Part shown: piece by piece, positions 33,953 to 42,901 of the stretch
How positions within the stretch are numbered: position 1 is the stretch's first letter
Layout: each line of letters begins with the position of its first letter
NCBI GenBank assembly: GCA_949066965.1
Contig: CARTDA010000001.1
Coordinates: 1 to 64,000, forward strand
DNA from: COE1 sp949066965
Lineage (GTDB): Bacteria > Bacillota > Clostridia > Lachnospirales > Lachnospiraceae
Direction: 5' to 3'
DNA length: 64,000 nucleotides
The notes under the pieces: model-generated
What the model saw: only the letters and a program-made list of their open reading frames with translations
Databases searched by the model: none
Told to the model about the DNA's origin: nothing
Program-made: the position numbers and the translations under genes

Positions 33953-34903
33953 ATGAAAGTAATCAATAACAGAAAAGTGGCAATTATAGGCTGTGGCTTT
34001 GTGGGGTCGTCAATCGCATTCTGCCTGATGCAGAGCGGACTGTTCTCGGAGATGGTGCTGATAGATGCCGACCATGACAGGGCGGAGGGAGAGGCGCTTG
34101 ACATTGCGCACGGCATTCCGTTTATCGGGCATGTGGACATCTATGCAGGTGACTATGATGACATTGTGGATGCGGCAATCGTGATTATCACGGCGGGTGC
34201 AAACCAGAAGCCGGATGAGACACGCCTGGATTTGGTACACAAAAACGTAGCTATCTTCAAGAGCATTATCCCCCAGATTGCAAGCCGGAATTATCAGGGA
34301 ATCCTTTTGATTGTGTCAAACCCTGTGGATATCCTCACCTATGTTGCATGCAGGCTCAGCAACATGCCTGAGAACAGGGTCATTGGGTCGGGGACAGTGC
34401 TGGACACTGCAAGACTCAAATACAAGCTTGGTGAGCATCTTGATGTCGACAGCAAGAGTGTACATGCATTTATCATCGGGGAACATGGGGACAGTGAAAT
34501 TGCAGCATGGAGCAGTGCCAATGTATCAGGTGTTCCTTTGAATGACTTCTGTGAGCTGCGGGGACATTTCCGGCATGAGGAGTCCATGGAGCGGATTGCG
34601 GAGGAGGTCAAGAACTGCGCGTATGAAATTATTTCCAAGAAGAGGGCGACATACTATGGCATTGCAATGTCTGTGAAACGAATCTGCGAGTCAATTGTAC
34701 GGAATGAGCGTTCCATACTGCCGTTGTCAAGGATGATACATGGGGAATATGGAATCGAGGGAATGGCGCTGAGCATGCCTGCGGTTATTGGCGAGGACGG
34801 CGTACAGACAAGGGTGCCCATCGCATTGAACGAGGAGGAGCAGACAAAACTGAAACAGTCCGCAGATACACTTGCAGAAGTGATAAAGGAACTGGATATC
34901 TGA
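33953..34903 (+). CDS. ldh: L-lactate dehydrogenase
   Basis: 316 aa. It reduces pyruvate to L-lactate with NADH. NAD-binding IGCGFVGSSIAFCL (12-25), the substrate-specificity loop AGANQKPDETRLDL (glutamine as in lactate, not malate, enzymes), catalytic IGEHGDSE, and the C-terminal EDGVQTRVPIALNEEE are all present. It has its own strong terminator and AAGGAGGGC ribosome site. Confidence 0.93.
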   Translation: MKVINNRKVAIIGCGFVGSSIAFCLMQSGLFSEMVLIDADHDRAEGEALDIAHGIPFIGHVDIYAGDYDDIVDAAIVIITAGANQKPDETRLDLVHKNVAIFKSIIPQIASRNYQGILLIVSNPVDILTYVACRLSNMPENRVIGSGTVLDTARLKYKLGEHLDVDSKSVHAFIIGEHGDSEIAAWSSANVSGVPLNDFCELRGHFRHEESMERIAEEVKNCAYEIISKKRATYYGIAMSVKRICESIVRNERSILPLSRMIHGEYGIEGMALSMPAVIGEDGVQTRVPIALNEEEQTKLKQSADTLAEVIKELDI

Positions 34904-34921
34904 CGCCGGTAAAACGGTAAC

Positions 34922-34958
34922 AAAACTGCCTGTCAACTGAATGCTGACAGGCAGTTTT
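34922..34958. terminator. Bidirectional terminator between ldh and the second MATE gene
   Basis: AAAACTGCCTGTCA (34922-34935) and TGACAGGCAGTTTT (34945-34958) are perfect complements, with A/T runs at both outer ends. It overlaps the last two bases of the convergent MATE gene. Confidence 0.88.
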
Positions 34959-36303
34959 ACTGGCTGATATTCCACTTGTCTTGGAGCTGTTTATAGAAAC
35001 AGACAGACATTCCGGTGGCAATTGTCCAGCCGACAGGCCATGCGCACCAGATGCCGATGGCGCCAAACATGCCGGAGAACAGGAACGCAAGCACAACCCG
35101 GAGGATCAAATCGGTAAAGGTGGCTGCCATAAATGGTTTCATGGCGCCGGCACCCCGGAGAACACCGTCTGTCACAAGCTTTGCCGATACGATGAAATAA
35201 AAGGGCGAGAGAATCCACAGGAATTGTTCGCCTGTCACCAGCGCTTCAGCGGAGGTTGAATCCATAAACAGCAGCAGCAGATATTTTCCGAGAAACACAT
35301 ACAGCAGTACAATGGGCACACAGATGAACCATACCAGCTTTAAACCGGCTCGCAGCCCGCTTCTGACCCTTGCGGGAATACCGGCGCCGATATTCTGGGC
35401 GGTAAAGTTTGATACGCCGTTTCCAAGCGTTGTGAACGATGTGATGACAAGGTTGTTGAGCTTTACGGCGGCAGAATATCCGGCTGTGACACTGATGCCA
35501 AAGCTGTTGATGATGCTCTGGATAAAAATATTTCCGACAGAGATAAAGGACTGCTGCAGGATACTTGGCACGGCAATCACGGCAATCTTTTTGAGCAGGG
35601 CGAATGAAAATATCCCTGTTTTTTTGTCTGTTTTAATACATGCCAGTCTCTTCAGAATCAGAATAAGCGAAAGAATGCAGCTTATTCCCTGGCACAAAAA
35701 GGTTGCCCATGCAACACCGGCAATTCCCATGTGGAAGCATTTTACAAACAGGATGTCGACCGCGATATTTGACGTCGATGAGAATGCAAGAAAGTAAAAC
35801 GGTGTCTTGGAGTCCCCGAGTGCAGAGAAGATGCCGGTCGCAATATTATAGAAAAAAAGGAAGGGAAGTCCCAGTATGTAAATGTTCATATACAGTGCGG
35901 AGTCAGCCATGATTTCCGGCTGGGTCTTCATCTGTTCGAGGAGGGTATCGCAGAACAGAAAGCCCAAAAGCATCAGGACGGCACACAGCACGGCACTTGC
36001 AATCAGGGTCGTGTAGACAGAGGTCTTCATCTCGCAGTAATTTTTGGCGCCGAAAAATTGTGACACAATCACGGAACATCCGATATTGCATCCGAATGCA
36101 AACGCGATGAAGATGAGCGTGACATTGTAGCTGTTTCCAACAGCGGCAAGTGCATTTTCACTGATGAATTTACCTGCGACAAGACTGTCTGCGATGTTGT
36201 AAAGCTGCTGAAAAATAATGCTTCCAAACATGGGAAGGCAGAATTTCCACAATACTGTCTGTGGATTTTCCACGGTTAAATCTTTGTTCATGGAGATGGT
36301 CAT
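34957..36303 (-). CDS. MATE family efflux transporter, second copy
   Basis: 448 aa with about 12 membrane helices. Opening motif LPMFGSIIFQQLYNIADSLV and second-half GNGVSNFTAQNIGAGIPARV are typical of the NorM/DinF superfamily. It is only distantly similar to the MATE protein at 9689. A TTTCTGC-proximal AAAGGA lies very near ATG 36303; ATG 36291 in frame is an alternative start. Substrate unknown. Confidence 0.88.
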   Translation of the reverse strand: MTISMNKDLTVENPQTVLWKFCLPMFGSIIFQQLYNIADSLVAGKFISENALAAVGNSYNVTLIFIAFAFGCNIGCSVIVSQFFGAKNYCEMKTSVYTTLIASAVLCAVLMLLGFLFCDTLLEQMKTQPEIMADSALYMNIYILGLPFLFFYNIATGIFSALGDSKTPFYFLAFSSTSNIAVDILFVKCFHMGIAGVAWATFLCQGISCILSLILILKRLACIKTDKKTGIFSFALLKKIAVIAVPSILQQSFISVGNIFIQSIINSFGISVTAGYSAAVKLNNLVITSFTTLGNGVSNFTAQNIGAGIPARVRSGLRAGLKLVWFICVPIVLLYVFLGKYLLLLFMDSTSAEALVTGEQFLWILSPFYFIVSAKLVTDGVLRGAGAMKPFMAATFTDLILRVVLAFLFSGMFGAIGIWCAWPVGWTIATGMSVCFYKQLQDKWNISQ

Positions 36304-36385
36304 ATCCTTTCTGCATCATTTATATTAAACCATTTTGTATTATAATCTCGGAAACAGGATATGACAAGTGTTTTTTGAATAAATA

Positions 36386-36413
36386 TTGAAAGTAAAATAA
36401 AATCTGTTATAAT
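36386..36413 (+). promoter_or_regulatory. Sigma-A promoter of the GNAT gene
   Basis: TTGAAA (36386-36391), 16-bp spacer and a perfect TATAAT (36408-36413), 35 bases before the ATG. Confidence 0.65.
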
Positions 36414-36447
36414 GATAATAATATTGCAAACGAGGAGCGGTTTGGAA

Positions 36448-36918
36448 ATGAAAATAAGGTGTGCCCGGGAAAAAGATATGGGTGGGATAAACAGTCTGCT
36501 CTGCCAGGTGCTGATGGTGCATCACAATGGCAGACCGGACTTGTTTAAGAAGGAAACAAAAAAATACACGGACGAAGAGCTTCGTGCACTGATTCATGAT
36601 GACAACAGGCCAATCTTTGTGTGTACCGATGAGGCGGAAAGTATATTGGGATATGCGTTCTGTGTTTTTCAGCAGCATAAGGACGACAACATACTGACTG
36701 ACATCAGGTCCCTTTACATAGATGATTTGTGTGTTGATGAGACAAGGCGGGGGCAGCATATCGGAAAAAAGCTTTATGAGCATGTGCTGGATTACGCAAA
36801 GAAGCAGGGATGCTACAATGTCACGCTGAATGTGTGGGCATGTAATGAGGGTGCCCGGAGGTTTTATGAAAGCTGTGGGCTTGTGGAGCAAAAGATCGGA
36901 ATGGAGAAAATTTTATAA
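36448..36918 (+). CDS. GNAT family N-acetyltransferase
   Basis: 156 aa from ATG 36448. The acetyl-CoA loop is LCVDETRRGQHIGKKLYEHV (near 95-114), followed by NVWACNEGARRFYESCGL. Such stand-alone enzymes acetylate amino groups of small molecules or proteins. It has its own promoter, and a 30-bp insertion relic lies 10 bases after its stop. Confidence 0.87.
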   Translation: MKIRCAREKDMGGINSLLCQVLMVHHNGRPDLFKKETKKYTDEELRALIHDDNRPIFVCTDEAESILGYAFCVFQQHKDDNILTDIRSLYIDDLCVDETRRGQHIGKKLYEHVLDYAKKQGCYNVTLNVWACNEGARRFYESCGLVEQKIGMEKIL

Positions 36919-36927
36919 TAAATTGTC

Positions 36928-36957
36928 GTAACAGGAGGCCGAAGGCTGAACTGTTAC
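36928..36957. repeat. Minimal 30-bp copy of the GTAACAG insertion family with near-perfect target duplication
   Basis: GTAACAG (36928-36934) and CTGTTAC (36951-36957) bracket a small hairpin GCC-GAA-GGC. The flanks AAATTGTC (36920-36927) and GAATTGTC (36958-36965) agree in seven of eight bases, as expected for an 8-bp duplication. It looks like two element ends joined after loss of the interior. Confidence 0.65.
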
Positions 36958-36981
36958 GAATTGTCACATAATTGAAGAATA

Positions 36982-37009
36982 TTGACTTTTTACAGATATC
37001 TTGTATAAT
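36982..37009 (+). promoter_or_regulatory. Sigma-A promoter of the hybrid histidine kinase
   Basis: TTGACT (36982-36987), 16-bp spacer, TATAAT (37004-37009), with the kinase ATG 86 bases further on. Confidence 0.7.
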
Positions 37010-37094
37010 TTATAAGGGAATTTTGTGTGCTCTGGAATATTGTATGGAGCGGATGTCGAAGAGGGATAATATTTTGTATAAAAGAGGAATTACA

Positions 37095-39629
37095 ATGATA
37101 AGGAATACAAAAAAGTTTTTGGTGTTTAGTTTCTCCATTTTGATTTCTGTATGTATCTTAATTTTTGCAATCACATCTGTGTACATATCAGGTAAAAGTG
37201 ACGGTGCGATCAATGAAATTGGCATGATTTATATGTCTGCAATTGCAAAACAGATGCAGGAGAAGTTTGATGTCGTGGTCGATTCCCAGATATTGGAGAT
37301 GGAGGGAATCGTACAGAGGCATCCCCCGGAAGAGATGGTATATGGGCAGGAAATGATAGACCAGCTTGTAGTCAGCGCCCAGGTTCGTGATTTTACTTAT
37401 CTGGGGCTTTATACAAGTGAAGGAGAATCAGAGCTGGTTTATGGCAAAGAAGTGGAATACGAGAGTGAAGAAATTTTCCAGAGGGTTCTGCATGACAGCA
37501 GCCTGCGGGTGTTTTCCGGTGTCAGCGCTGATGGCGAGCGGGTGCTGTGTATGCTGATTGATGTGGCATACCCTATGAAGGATGGGAAAACCAGTTCTGC
37601 CATGGTTGCGGCGATGCCAATGGAGTTTTTGGAAAATGCCCTTGCGTTGGATACCGAGAATTCACTGATGTACTCTTATATAGTTCGCAATGACGGCTCT
37701 TTTGTGATAAGGACGAAGGAAGATTCTTTTTTTCAAAATATGAGCGAGACGTTCTGCGAATATAATGGAAAGCAGGCTGACGTATATGCGGCTGAGCTTC
37801 AGGAGGCATTGGATACAAATACGGAGTATGCTACGCTTGCCTGTGTTGATGGTGAAAAGAGATACCTGTTGTGTACTGACCTGACAAATTCCGAGTGGTT
37901 TTTAATTTCCCTGATGCCATTTGGAACACTGGACAGGATTTTGGAAAATCTGAGCATGGATCGCCAGATGATAACACTGCTTATGTGCATTATTATTATC
38001 GGTGGAATAGCAATCATTTTTATTATCTATTACAGATTGTCAAATCAGCAGGTAATGGAATTGGAAATGGCGCGAAGGGAAGCAGTCAAGGCGAATAAGG
38101 CAAAGAGTGAGTTTTTGTCCAGTATGAGCCATGATATCCGGACTCCGATGAATGGAATTGTGGGAATGACGGCGATTGCGATGGCAAATATTGACAATAC
38201 GGAGCGTGTCAAGGACTGTCTTGGTAAAATTACTTTGTCCAGCAGGCATTTGCTCGGACTTATCAATGACGTGCTGGATATGTCAAAAATTGAAAGTGGA
38301 AAGCTGACGCTGAACATGAACCAGATTTCGCTGCGGGAGACGATGGACAGCATTGTCAACATTGTGCAGCCTCAGGTAAAGGAACGCCAGCAGCACTTTG
38401 ATATCTTTATCCAGAAAATTATTACGGAGGAGGTTCATTGCGACAGTGTGCGCCTGAACCAGATACTGATTAATCTGCTGTCCAATGCATTAAAGTTTAC
38501 GCCGGAGGGCGGAAGAATCAATGTTTACTTGGAACAGGAGCAGTCGCCTGTTGGTGATGATTATGTGCGGTGCCATTTTCTCGTGAAGGACAGCGGTATC
38601 GGGATGACAAAAGAGTTTCTTGAAAAGATTTTTGATACGTTTACAAGAGAAGAGAAGGCACAGATTGATAAAATCGAAGGTACGGGTCTTGGAATGGCGA
38701 TTACGAAGGCGATTGTGGACACGATGAAGGGCAGTATTGATGTGCAGAGCACGCCTGGTGAAGGGACAGAGTTTCACATTATACTTGACCTGGAAAAGGC
38801 GGATACCAAATTGGAAGACATGAAGCTTCCGTCGTGGAGAATGCTGGTGGTGGACAATAATCAGGATCTGTGCCAGAGCGCGGTTGATTCCTTGAAAGAG
38901 ATTGGAATTGATGCACAGTGGGCTATGGATGGAAGGACTGCCGTGGAAATGGCAAAAAAATGCCATGATGAACAAAATCCTTATGAGATTGTCCTTCTGG
39001 ACTGGAAGATGCCCGAGATGGATGGCCTGCACACGGCACGCGAGATGCGCAAACACCTGGGAGAGAATGCACCTATCCTTATCATTTCTGCATATGACTG
39101 GAGCGAGATTGAAGAGGAGGCAGCAGAGGCAGGAGTACAGGGATTTATTTCAAAACCGCTCTTTAAGTCAAACTTATACCTTGGGTTGAGCCGGTATATG
39201 CTGGATGAGCCGCATGAGGAGACGAAAAAGGAGTCTGTGTCGCACGGCAGTTTCTCCGGAAAACGGATTTTGCTCGCCGAGGACAACGACCTGAACTGGG
39301 AAATCGCCGAGGATCTCCTGTCCGAGGAAGGCTTTGCACTGGAGCGGGCAGAGAATGGCAAAATATGCGTTGAGAAATTCAGCCAGTCTGAATCGGGATA
39401 TTACGACGTAATCCTGATGGATATCAGGATGCCTGTCATGAACGGATATGATGCGGCGAAAGCGATTCGCGCCCTGGTGCGTCCGGATGCAGACCTGCCT
39501 ATTATTGCAATGACGGCAGACGCGTTCTCCGACGATATCCAGCGGTGCCTCGACTGCGGCATGAACGAGCATGTGGCAAAGCCAATTGACGTGAACAGGC
39601 TGACACAGCTGTTGAAAAAGTATTTGTAG
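37095..39629 (+). CDS. Membrane hybrid sensor histidine kinase with two receiver domains
   Basis: 844 aa from ATG 37095 (AGAGGA upstream). Order: membrane helix (10-32), extracellular Cache-like sensor to about 300, second helix (about 307-328), short coiled coil, HisKA with phospho-histidine in SHDIRTPMNG (near 357), HATPase_c with NALKFTP and GTGLGMAI, then two receivers. Receiver 1 (LVVDNNQDL, aspartate in LLDWKMPEMDG) has an asparagine in the acidic pocket and may be weak. Receiver 2 (LLAEDNDLN, LMDIRMPVMNG, KPID) looks complete. No output domain or cognate regulator adjoins it, so its target is unknown. Confidence 0.92.
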   Translation: MIRNTKKFLVFSFSILISVCILIFAITSVYISGKSDGAINEIGMIYMSAIAKQMQEKFDVVVDSQILEMEGIVQRHPPEEMVYGQEMIDQLVVSAQVRDFTYLGLYTSEGESELVYGKEVEYESEEIFQRVLHDSSLRVFSGVSADGERVLCMLIDVAYPMKDGKTSSAMVAAMPMEFLENALALDTENSLMYSYIVRNDGSFVIRTKEDSFFQNMSETFCEYNGKQADVYAAELQEALDTNTEYATLACVDGEKRYLLCTDLTNSEWFLISLMPFGTLDRILENLSMDRQMITLLMCIIIIGGIAIIFIIYYRLSNQQVMELEMARREAVKANKAKSEFLSSMSHDIRTPMNGIVGMTAIAMANIDNTERVKDCLGKITLSSRHLLGLINDVLDMSKIESGKLTLNMNQISLRETMDSIVNIVQPQVKERQQHFDIFIQKIITEEVHCDSVRLNQILINLLSNALKFTPEGGRINVYLEQEQSPVGDDYVRCHFLVKDSGIGMTKEFLEKIFDTFTREEKAQIDKIEGTGLGMAITKAIVDTMKGSIDVQSTPGEGTEFHIILDLEKADTKLEDMKLPSWRMLVVDNNQDLCQSAVDSLKEIGIDAQWAMDGRTAVEMAKKCHDEQNPYEIVLLDWKMPEMDGLHTAREMRKHLGENAPILIISAYDWSEIEEEAAEAGVQGFISKPLFKSNLYLGLSRYMLDEPHEETKKESVSHGSFSGKRILLAEDNDLNWEIAEDLLSEEGFALERAENGKICVEKFSQSESGYYDVILMDIRMPVMNGYDAAKAIRALVRPDADLPIIAMTADAFSDDIQRCLDCGMNEHVAKPIDVNRLTQLLKKYL

Positions 39630-39681
39630 GATGCGATATTAACGCGTAATGTATGAAAAAGAATATCCGATAAGACATACA

Positions 39682-39728
39682 AAAACAGGAATTAACCTTG
39701 GAGGGCTGGTTCCTGTTTTGCTTTTTTT
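39682..39728 (+). terminator. Intrinsic terminator after the hybrid kinase
   Basis: AAAACAGGAA (39682-39691) pairs with TTCCTGTTTT (39710-39719), followed by GCTTTTTTT. Confidence 0.88.
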
Positions 39729-39787
39729 AAATTTTTATAAATTAATCGATTATTGTGTCAAATTTTTACGAATATACGTTTGTTTTG

Positions 39788-39816
39788 TTGACAAAATATT
39801 CATTAAAAGGTATAGT
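39788..39816 (+). promoter_or_regulatory. Consensus promoter of the ABC-3C cassette
   Basis: Perfect TTGACA (39788-39793), 17-bp spacer, TATAGT (39811-39816); the start codon at 39879 gives a leader of about 55 bases. Confidence 0.8.
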
Positions 39817-39878
39817 ATAAAAATAGAACAAATGAACAGAACATTAAATTTTTAATGGAAACAAATAGAGAGGAACAG

Positions 39879-40853
39879 ATGAGGCGTAGCACATACTTTG
39901 AATACATTGAGGAAAGACTGGATTTTTTATCGTACCGCATAAAAAACAGGGGAAAAATAAATCTGCTTAGTTTAAATATTTATTCTGAGAATTTTTTTGC
40001 TGATATGGTTAGTAAGTTATTAGGATATGATTTGAAAAATTTGAACGCCATTGAGCAGAATATGGAAGGAATAGACTTGATAGACGAAAAGCATAAGATT
40101 ATTGCACAAGTATCATCGACATGTACAAAGCAAAAAATAGGGAATTCATTGAAAAAGGAAGTTCTTTCAGCGTATTCAGGGTTTCGCTTTATCTTTATTG
40201 CAATTACAGGAGATGCAAATAAATTAAGAAAAGATACATATAAAAACCCACATGGAGTAAATTTTTCACCACAAAATGACATTTATGATATCAAGTCTAT
40301 CCTGAATCTGGTTCTGAATATGAAAATAGATGAACAGAGAGCGTTTTATTGTTTTATAAAAGATGAATTGGGAACAGAGGTAGATGCTTTTAAGGTAGAC
40401 AGTAATCTGGCGGCAATTATTAATATTTTGTCACAGGAAAATCTGGCAGAAGTGCCAGAGTCCTTGGAAATTAATCAATTTGAAATTGAGAGGAAGATAG
40501 CGTTCAATAATTTGATATCGGCACGGTATACAATTGACGAATTCAAGGTATTTTACAGCAGATTGGATGAAAAATACGCTGAGTTTGATAAGCAGGGTGC
40601 AAATAAGAGTCTGTCAGTATTTTCTGTATTGAGAAACCTGTATGCCAAACTTTCAGGTGAGGGAAAAAATGACCATGAAATTTTTTATCTCTTGATTGAC
40701 AATGCCATAGAGATAATAAGGAACAGTAGAAACTATGTAGAAATTCCATATGAGGAGCTGGAAATGTGCGTATCTATTATTGTTGTTGATGCGTTTGTGC
40801 GGTGTAAAATCTTTAGAAATCCGGAGGGATATAGCTATGTTGCTACCCGATAA
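39879..40853 (+). CDS. SMEK-domain nuclease-like effector of an ABC-3C system
   Basis: 324 aa from ATG 39879, with GAGG 7 bases upstream; ATG 39855 in frame has no ribosome site. The N-terminal 150 residues match the SMEK domain, a restriction-endonuclease-like fold: FEYIEERLDFLSYRIKNRGK, SLNIYSENFFADM, then the nuclease-like core GIDLIDEKHKIIAQVSS followed by KIGNSLKK. The C-terminal half is helical and unassigned. It is AT-rich beside core-like neighbours. The next two genes overlap it and each other, giving the order effector, middle component, ATPase seen in ABC-three-component conflict systems. DNA cleavage upon ATPase signalling is the model; activity here is untested. Confidence 0.85.
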   Translation: MRRSTYFEYIEERLDFLSYRIKNRGKINLLSLNIYSENFFADMVSKLLGYDLKNLNAIEQNMEGIDLIDEKHKIIAQVSSTCTKQKIGNSLKKEVLSAYSGFRFIFIAITGDANKLRKDTYKNPHGVNFSPQNDIYDIKSILNLVLNMKIDEQRAFYCFIKDELGTEVDAFKVDSNLAAIINILSQENLAEVPESLEINQFEIERKIAFNNLISARYTIDEFKVFYSRLDEKYAEFDKQGANKSLSVFSVLRNLYAKLSGEGKNDHEIFYLLIDNAIEIIRNSRNYVEIPYEELEMCVSIIVVDAFVRCKIFRNPEGYSYVATR

Positions 40854-41064
40854 TATTCATCCAGAGCTTACAATTTATTACAATGGTTCCCTGGTGATTG
40901 AGCAATTGAGAAAAGAGGATTCCCAGCAGCTGTTATCTTTGTATGAAAAAGTAAAAGTTCTTAATGATATGTCGTTTTCCACCTTTTTGCTCTGTCTGGA
41001 CTGGCTATATCTGATAGATGCTGCATATGTTGATGAGAAAGGCTTGGTGGGATTATGTTCATAA
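40837..41064 (+). CDS. ABC-3C middle component (MC6-like), 75 aa
   Basis: Starts at ATG 40837 with CGGAGGG upstream, inside the 3' end of the SMEK gene, and overlaps the ATPase start by 10 bases. Its opening LLPDNIHPELTIYYNGSLVI and the helical SFSTFLLCLDWLYLIDAA followed by GLVGLC match the small winged-helix-like middle components (type 6) that couple effector and ABC ATPase. A longer in-frame start at 40750 would lie deep in the SMEK gene and is unlikely. Confidence 0.8.
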   Translation: MLLPDNIHPELTIYYNGSLVIEQLRKEDSQQLLSLYEKVKVLNDMSFSTFLLCLDWLYLIDAAYVDEKGLVGLCS

Positions 41065-42779
41065 AACGTTTGATGATTGCTTCGCCTGACAGAGTGATAA
41101 GGGATATGGAATTTAAGGCAGGGCTCAACCTGATTATCGACAATACATCGATTGAGAATACGAGACTAACTGGAAACAATGTAGGTAAGACTACGGTATT
41201 AAAACTGATTGATTTTTGCCTTGGTGCGAAATCCAATATCATATATACAGATACTGAAAACACAAAGGAAGTATATGATGTTGTGAAAAATTTTTTAAGC
41301 GATGAAGAGGTGATGATATCAGTCACATTGGTTGATGATATAAATGATCCAGATTCAAGGAGTGTTGAGGTAACAAGGAATTTTTTGCAAAGAAAAAAGT
41401 GCATTAGAAGAATTAATGGGAAAGATGTACCGGGTAAGGATTTTGAGGATGAGCTGCAAAGGCATATCATGCCGGATAAACATGTCGAGAAGCCTTCGTT
41501 CAGGCAGGTGATATCCCATAACATCCGCTATAAGGATGACAGTATTAATAAGACACTTAAAACTTTGGACAAATTTACTACAGATGTTGAATATGAAACA
41601 TTATATTTGTACTTGTTAGGTTGTATATTTGATGGAGGTGCCAAAAAACAGTCTCTGACTGCAAAAATGAACCAGGAAATTATTTTTCGGGACAGGCTGG
41701 AGAAAAGCCAGACAAAGACAGCATATGAAATAGCTCTGGAGATGGTTGAGGACGAAATAGAATTCTTGAACCTTAAAAAATCGGAATTTAACCTGAATGA
41801 GTCTTTAGAGCAGGATTTAGACCAATTAAATGTTATCAAGTATCAGATTAACAAGACAGGATCTTACATCACCAAACTGGAAATCAGGAAAAGTCTAATT
41901 GAGGAATCGCAGAGGGAGTTGAATCAAAGTATTTCATCCATTGACCTAGAGCAGCTCAGGGTTTTGTATAGTGAGGTGTCAATAAACATTGATGGTATAC
42001 AAAAAACATTTGAGGATTTGGTTACATATCACAATAACATGGTTGTGGAGAAAATAAAGTTTATTGTTCAGGATCTTCCAGAAATAAATGAAAAGATAGC
42101 AATGGCAAAAAATGAACTAAGTAGTCTTTTAAGTGAAGAGAAAATATTAAGTAATAAAATTGCCAAAGGAGATTCGTTTGAGGAACTTGAAAAGATTATT
42201 TCAGAGCTAAATGATAAATACAGAATGAAGGGGGAATACGAAAGTATTATCGCCCAACTAAATGAAGTGGAGGGAAATATAAAGGAACTTAGTGAGCAGA
42301 TTGAGAATATTGATAAATATTTATTTTCAGATGAATTTGAATTATTGTTAAAAGAGCAATTAAAAAAGTTTAATAGAGTTTTCTCTAATATTTCACAGGA
42401 ACTATATGGAGAGAAATATGCATTGAAATATGATAAGACAGTAAACAAGAATGGTCAACAGGTATATAAGTTTAATGCTTTTAATGCAAACATGAGCACC
42501 GGAAAAAAGCAGGGTGAGATATTATGTTTTGATTTGGCATATATTTTGTTTGCTGATAAAGAAAAAATTCCATGTATGCATTTTTTGCTAAATGACAAAA
42601 AGGAACTCATGCATGACAATCAGCTGATAAAAGTTGCGCAATATGTGCAGCAGAAAAATATTCAGCTGGTGGTTTCCATATTGAAGGATAAGCTGCCTGA
42701 AAAAGTACTGGAAAAGGCACATGTTGCAGTTGAGCTTTCACAGGATGAAAAGTTATTCAGAATTGAAAAGAAATCATGA
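41055..42779 (+). CDS. DUF2326-type SMC-like ABC ATPase of an ABC-3C system
   Basis: 574 aa. Walker A is GNNVGKTT at 40-47; a long coiled coil fills about 215-420; the C-terminal DUF2326 part holds the signature-like STGKKQGEI (481-489) and Walker B-like HFLLNDKKE (509-517). This is a Rad50/SMC-like ABC ATPase as used by ABC-three-component systems, presumably the sensor that responds to invading nucleic acid. The gene overlaps the middle component by 10 bases and shares its AT-rich composition. A hairpin terminator follows at 42793, so the three genes form a closed cassette. Confidence 0.88.
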   Translation: MFIKRLMIASPDRVIRDMEFKAGLNLIIDNTSIENTRLTGNNVGKTTVLKLIDFCLGAKSNIIYTDTENTKEVYDVVKNFLSDEEVMISVTLVDDINDPDSRSVEVTRNFLQRKKCIRRINGKDVPGKDFEDELQRHIMPDKHVEKPSFRQVISHNIRYKDDSINKTLKTLDKFTTDVEYETLYLYLLGCIFDGGAKKQSLTAKMNQEIIFRDRLEKSQTKTAYEIALEMVEDEIEFLNLKKSEFNLNESLEQDLDQLNVIKYQINKTGSYITKLEIRKSLIEESQRELNQSISSIDLEQLRVLYSEVSINIDGIQKTFEDLVTYHNNMVVEKIKFIVQDLPEINEKIAMAKNELSSLLSEEKILSNKIAKGDSFEELEKIISELNDKYRMKGEYESIIAQLNEVEGNIKELSEQIENIDKYLFSDEFELLLKEQLKKFNRVFSNISQELYGEKYALKYDKTVNKNGQQVYKFNAFNANMSTGKKQGEILCFDLAYILFADKEKIPCMHFLLNDKKELMHDNQLIKVAQYVQQKNIQLVVSILKDKLPEKVLEKAHVAVELSQDEKLFRIEKKS

Positions 42780-42792
42780 TTTCACCCAATTA

Positions 42793-42834
42793 ATAAGGAA
42801 TAGTCTGACGTAAAAAGGTTAGACTATTCCTTAT
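42793..42834 (+). terminator. Hairpin ending the ABC-3C cassette
   Basis: ATAAGGAATAGTCTGAC (42793-42809) pairs over 17 bp with GTTAGACTATTCCTTAT (42818-42834), one G-U pair; the following T-run is poor. Confidence 0.7.
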
Positions 42835-42901
42835 ATTATTGTGCAGGCTTGCATAATAAGTTGCCATTTTACTAAAAGGTCATCAAAAAGGAGGATTTGA
42901 C

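Noticed and set aside
42835..42901. PerR box upstream of ahpC
   Set aside because: No TTATAAT-N-ATTATAA-like palindrome is visible.
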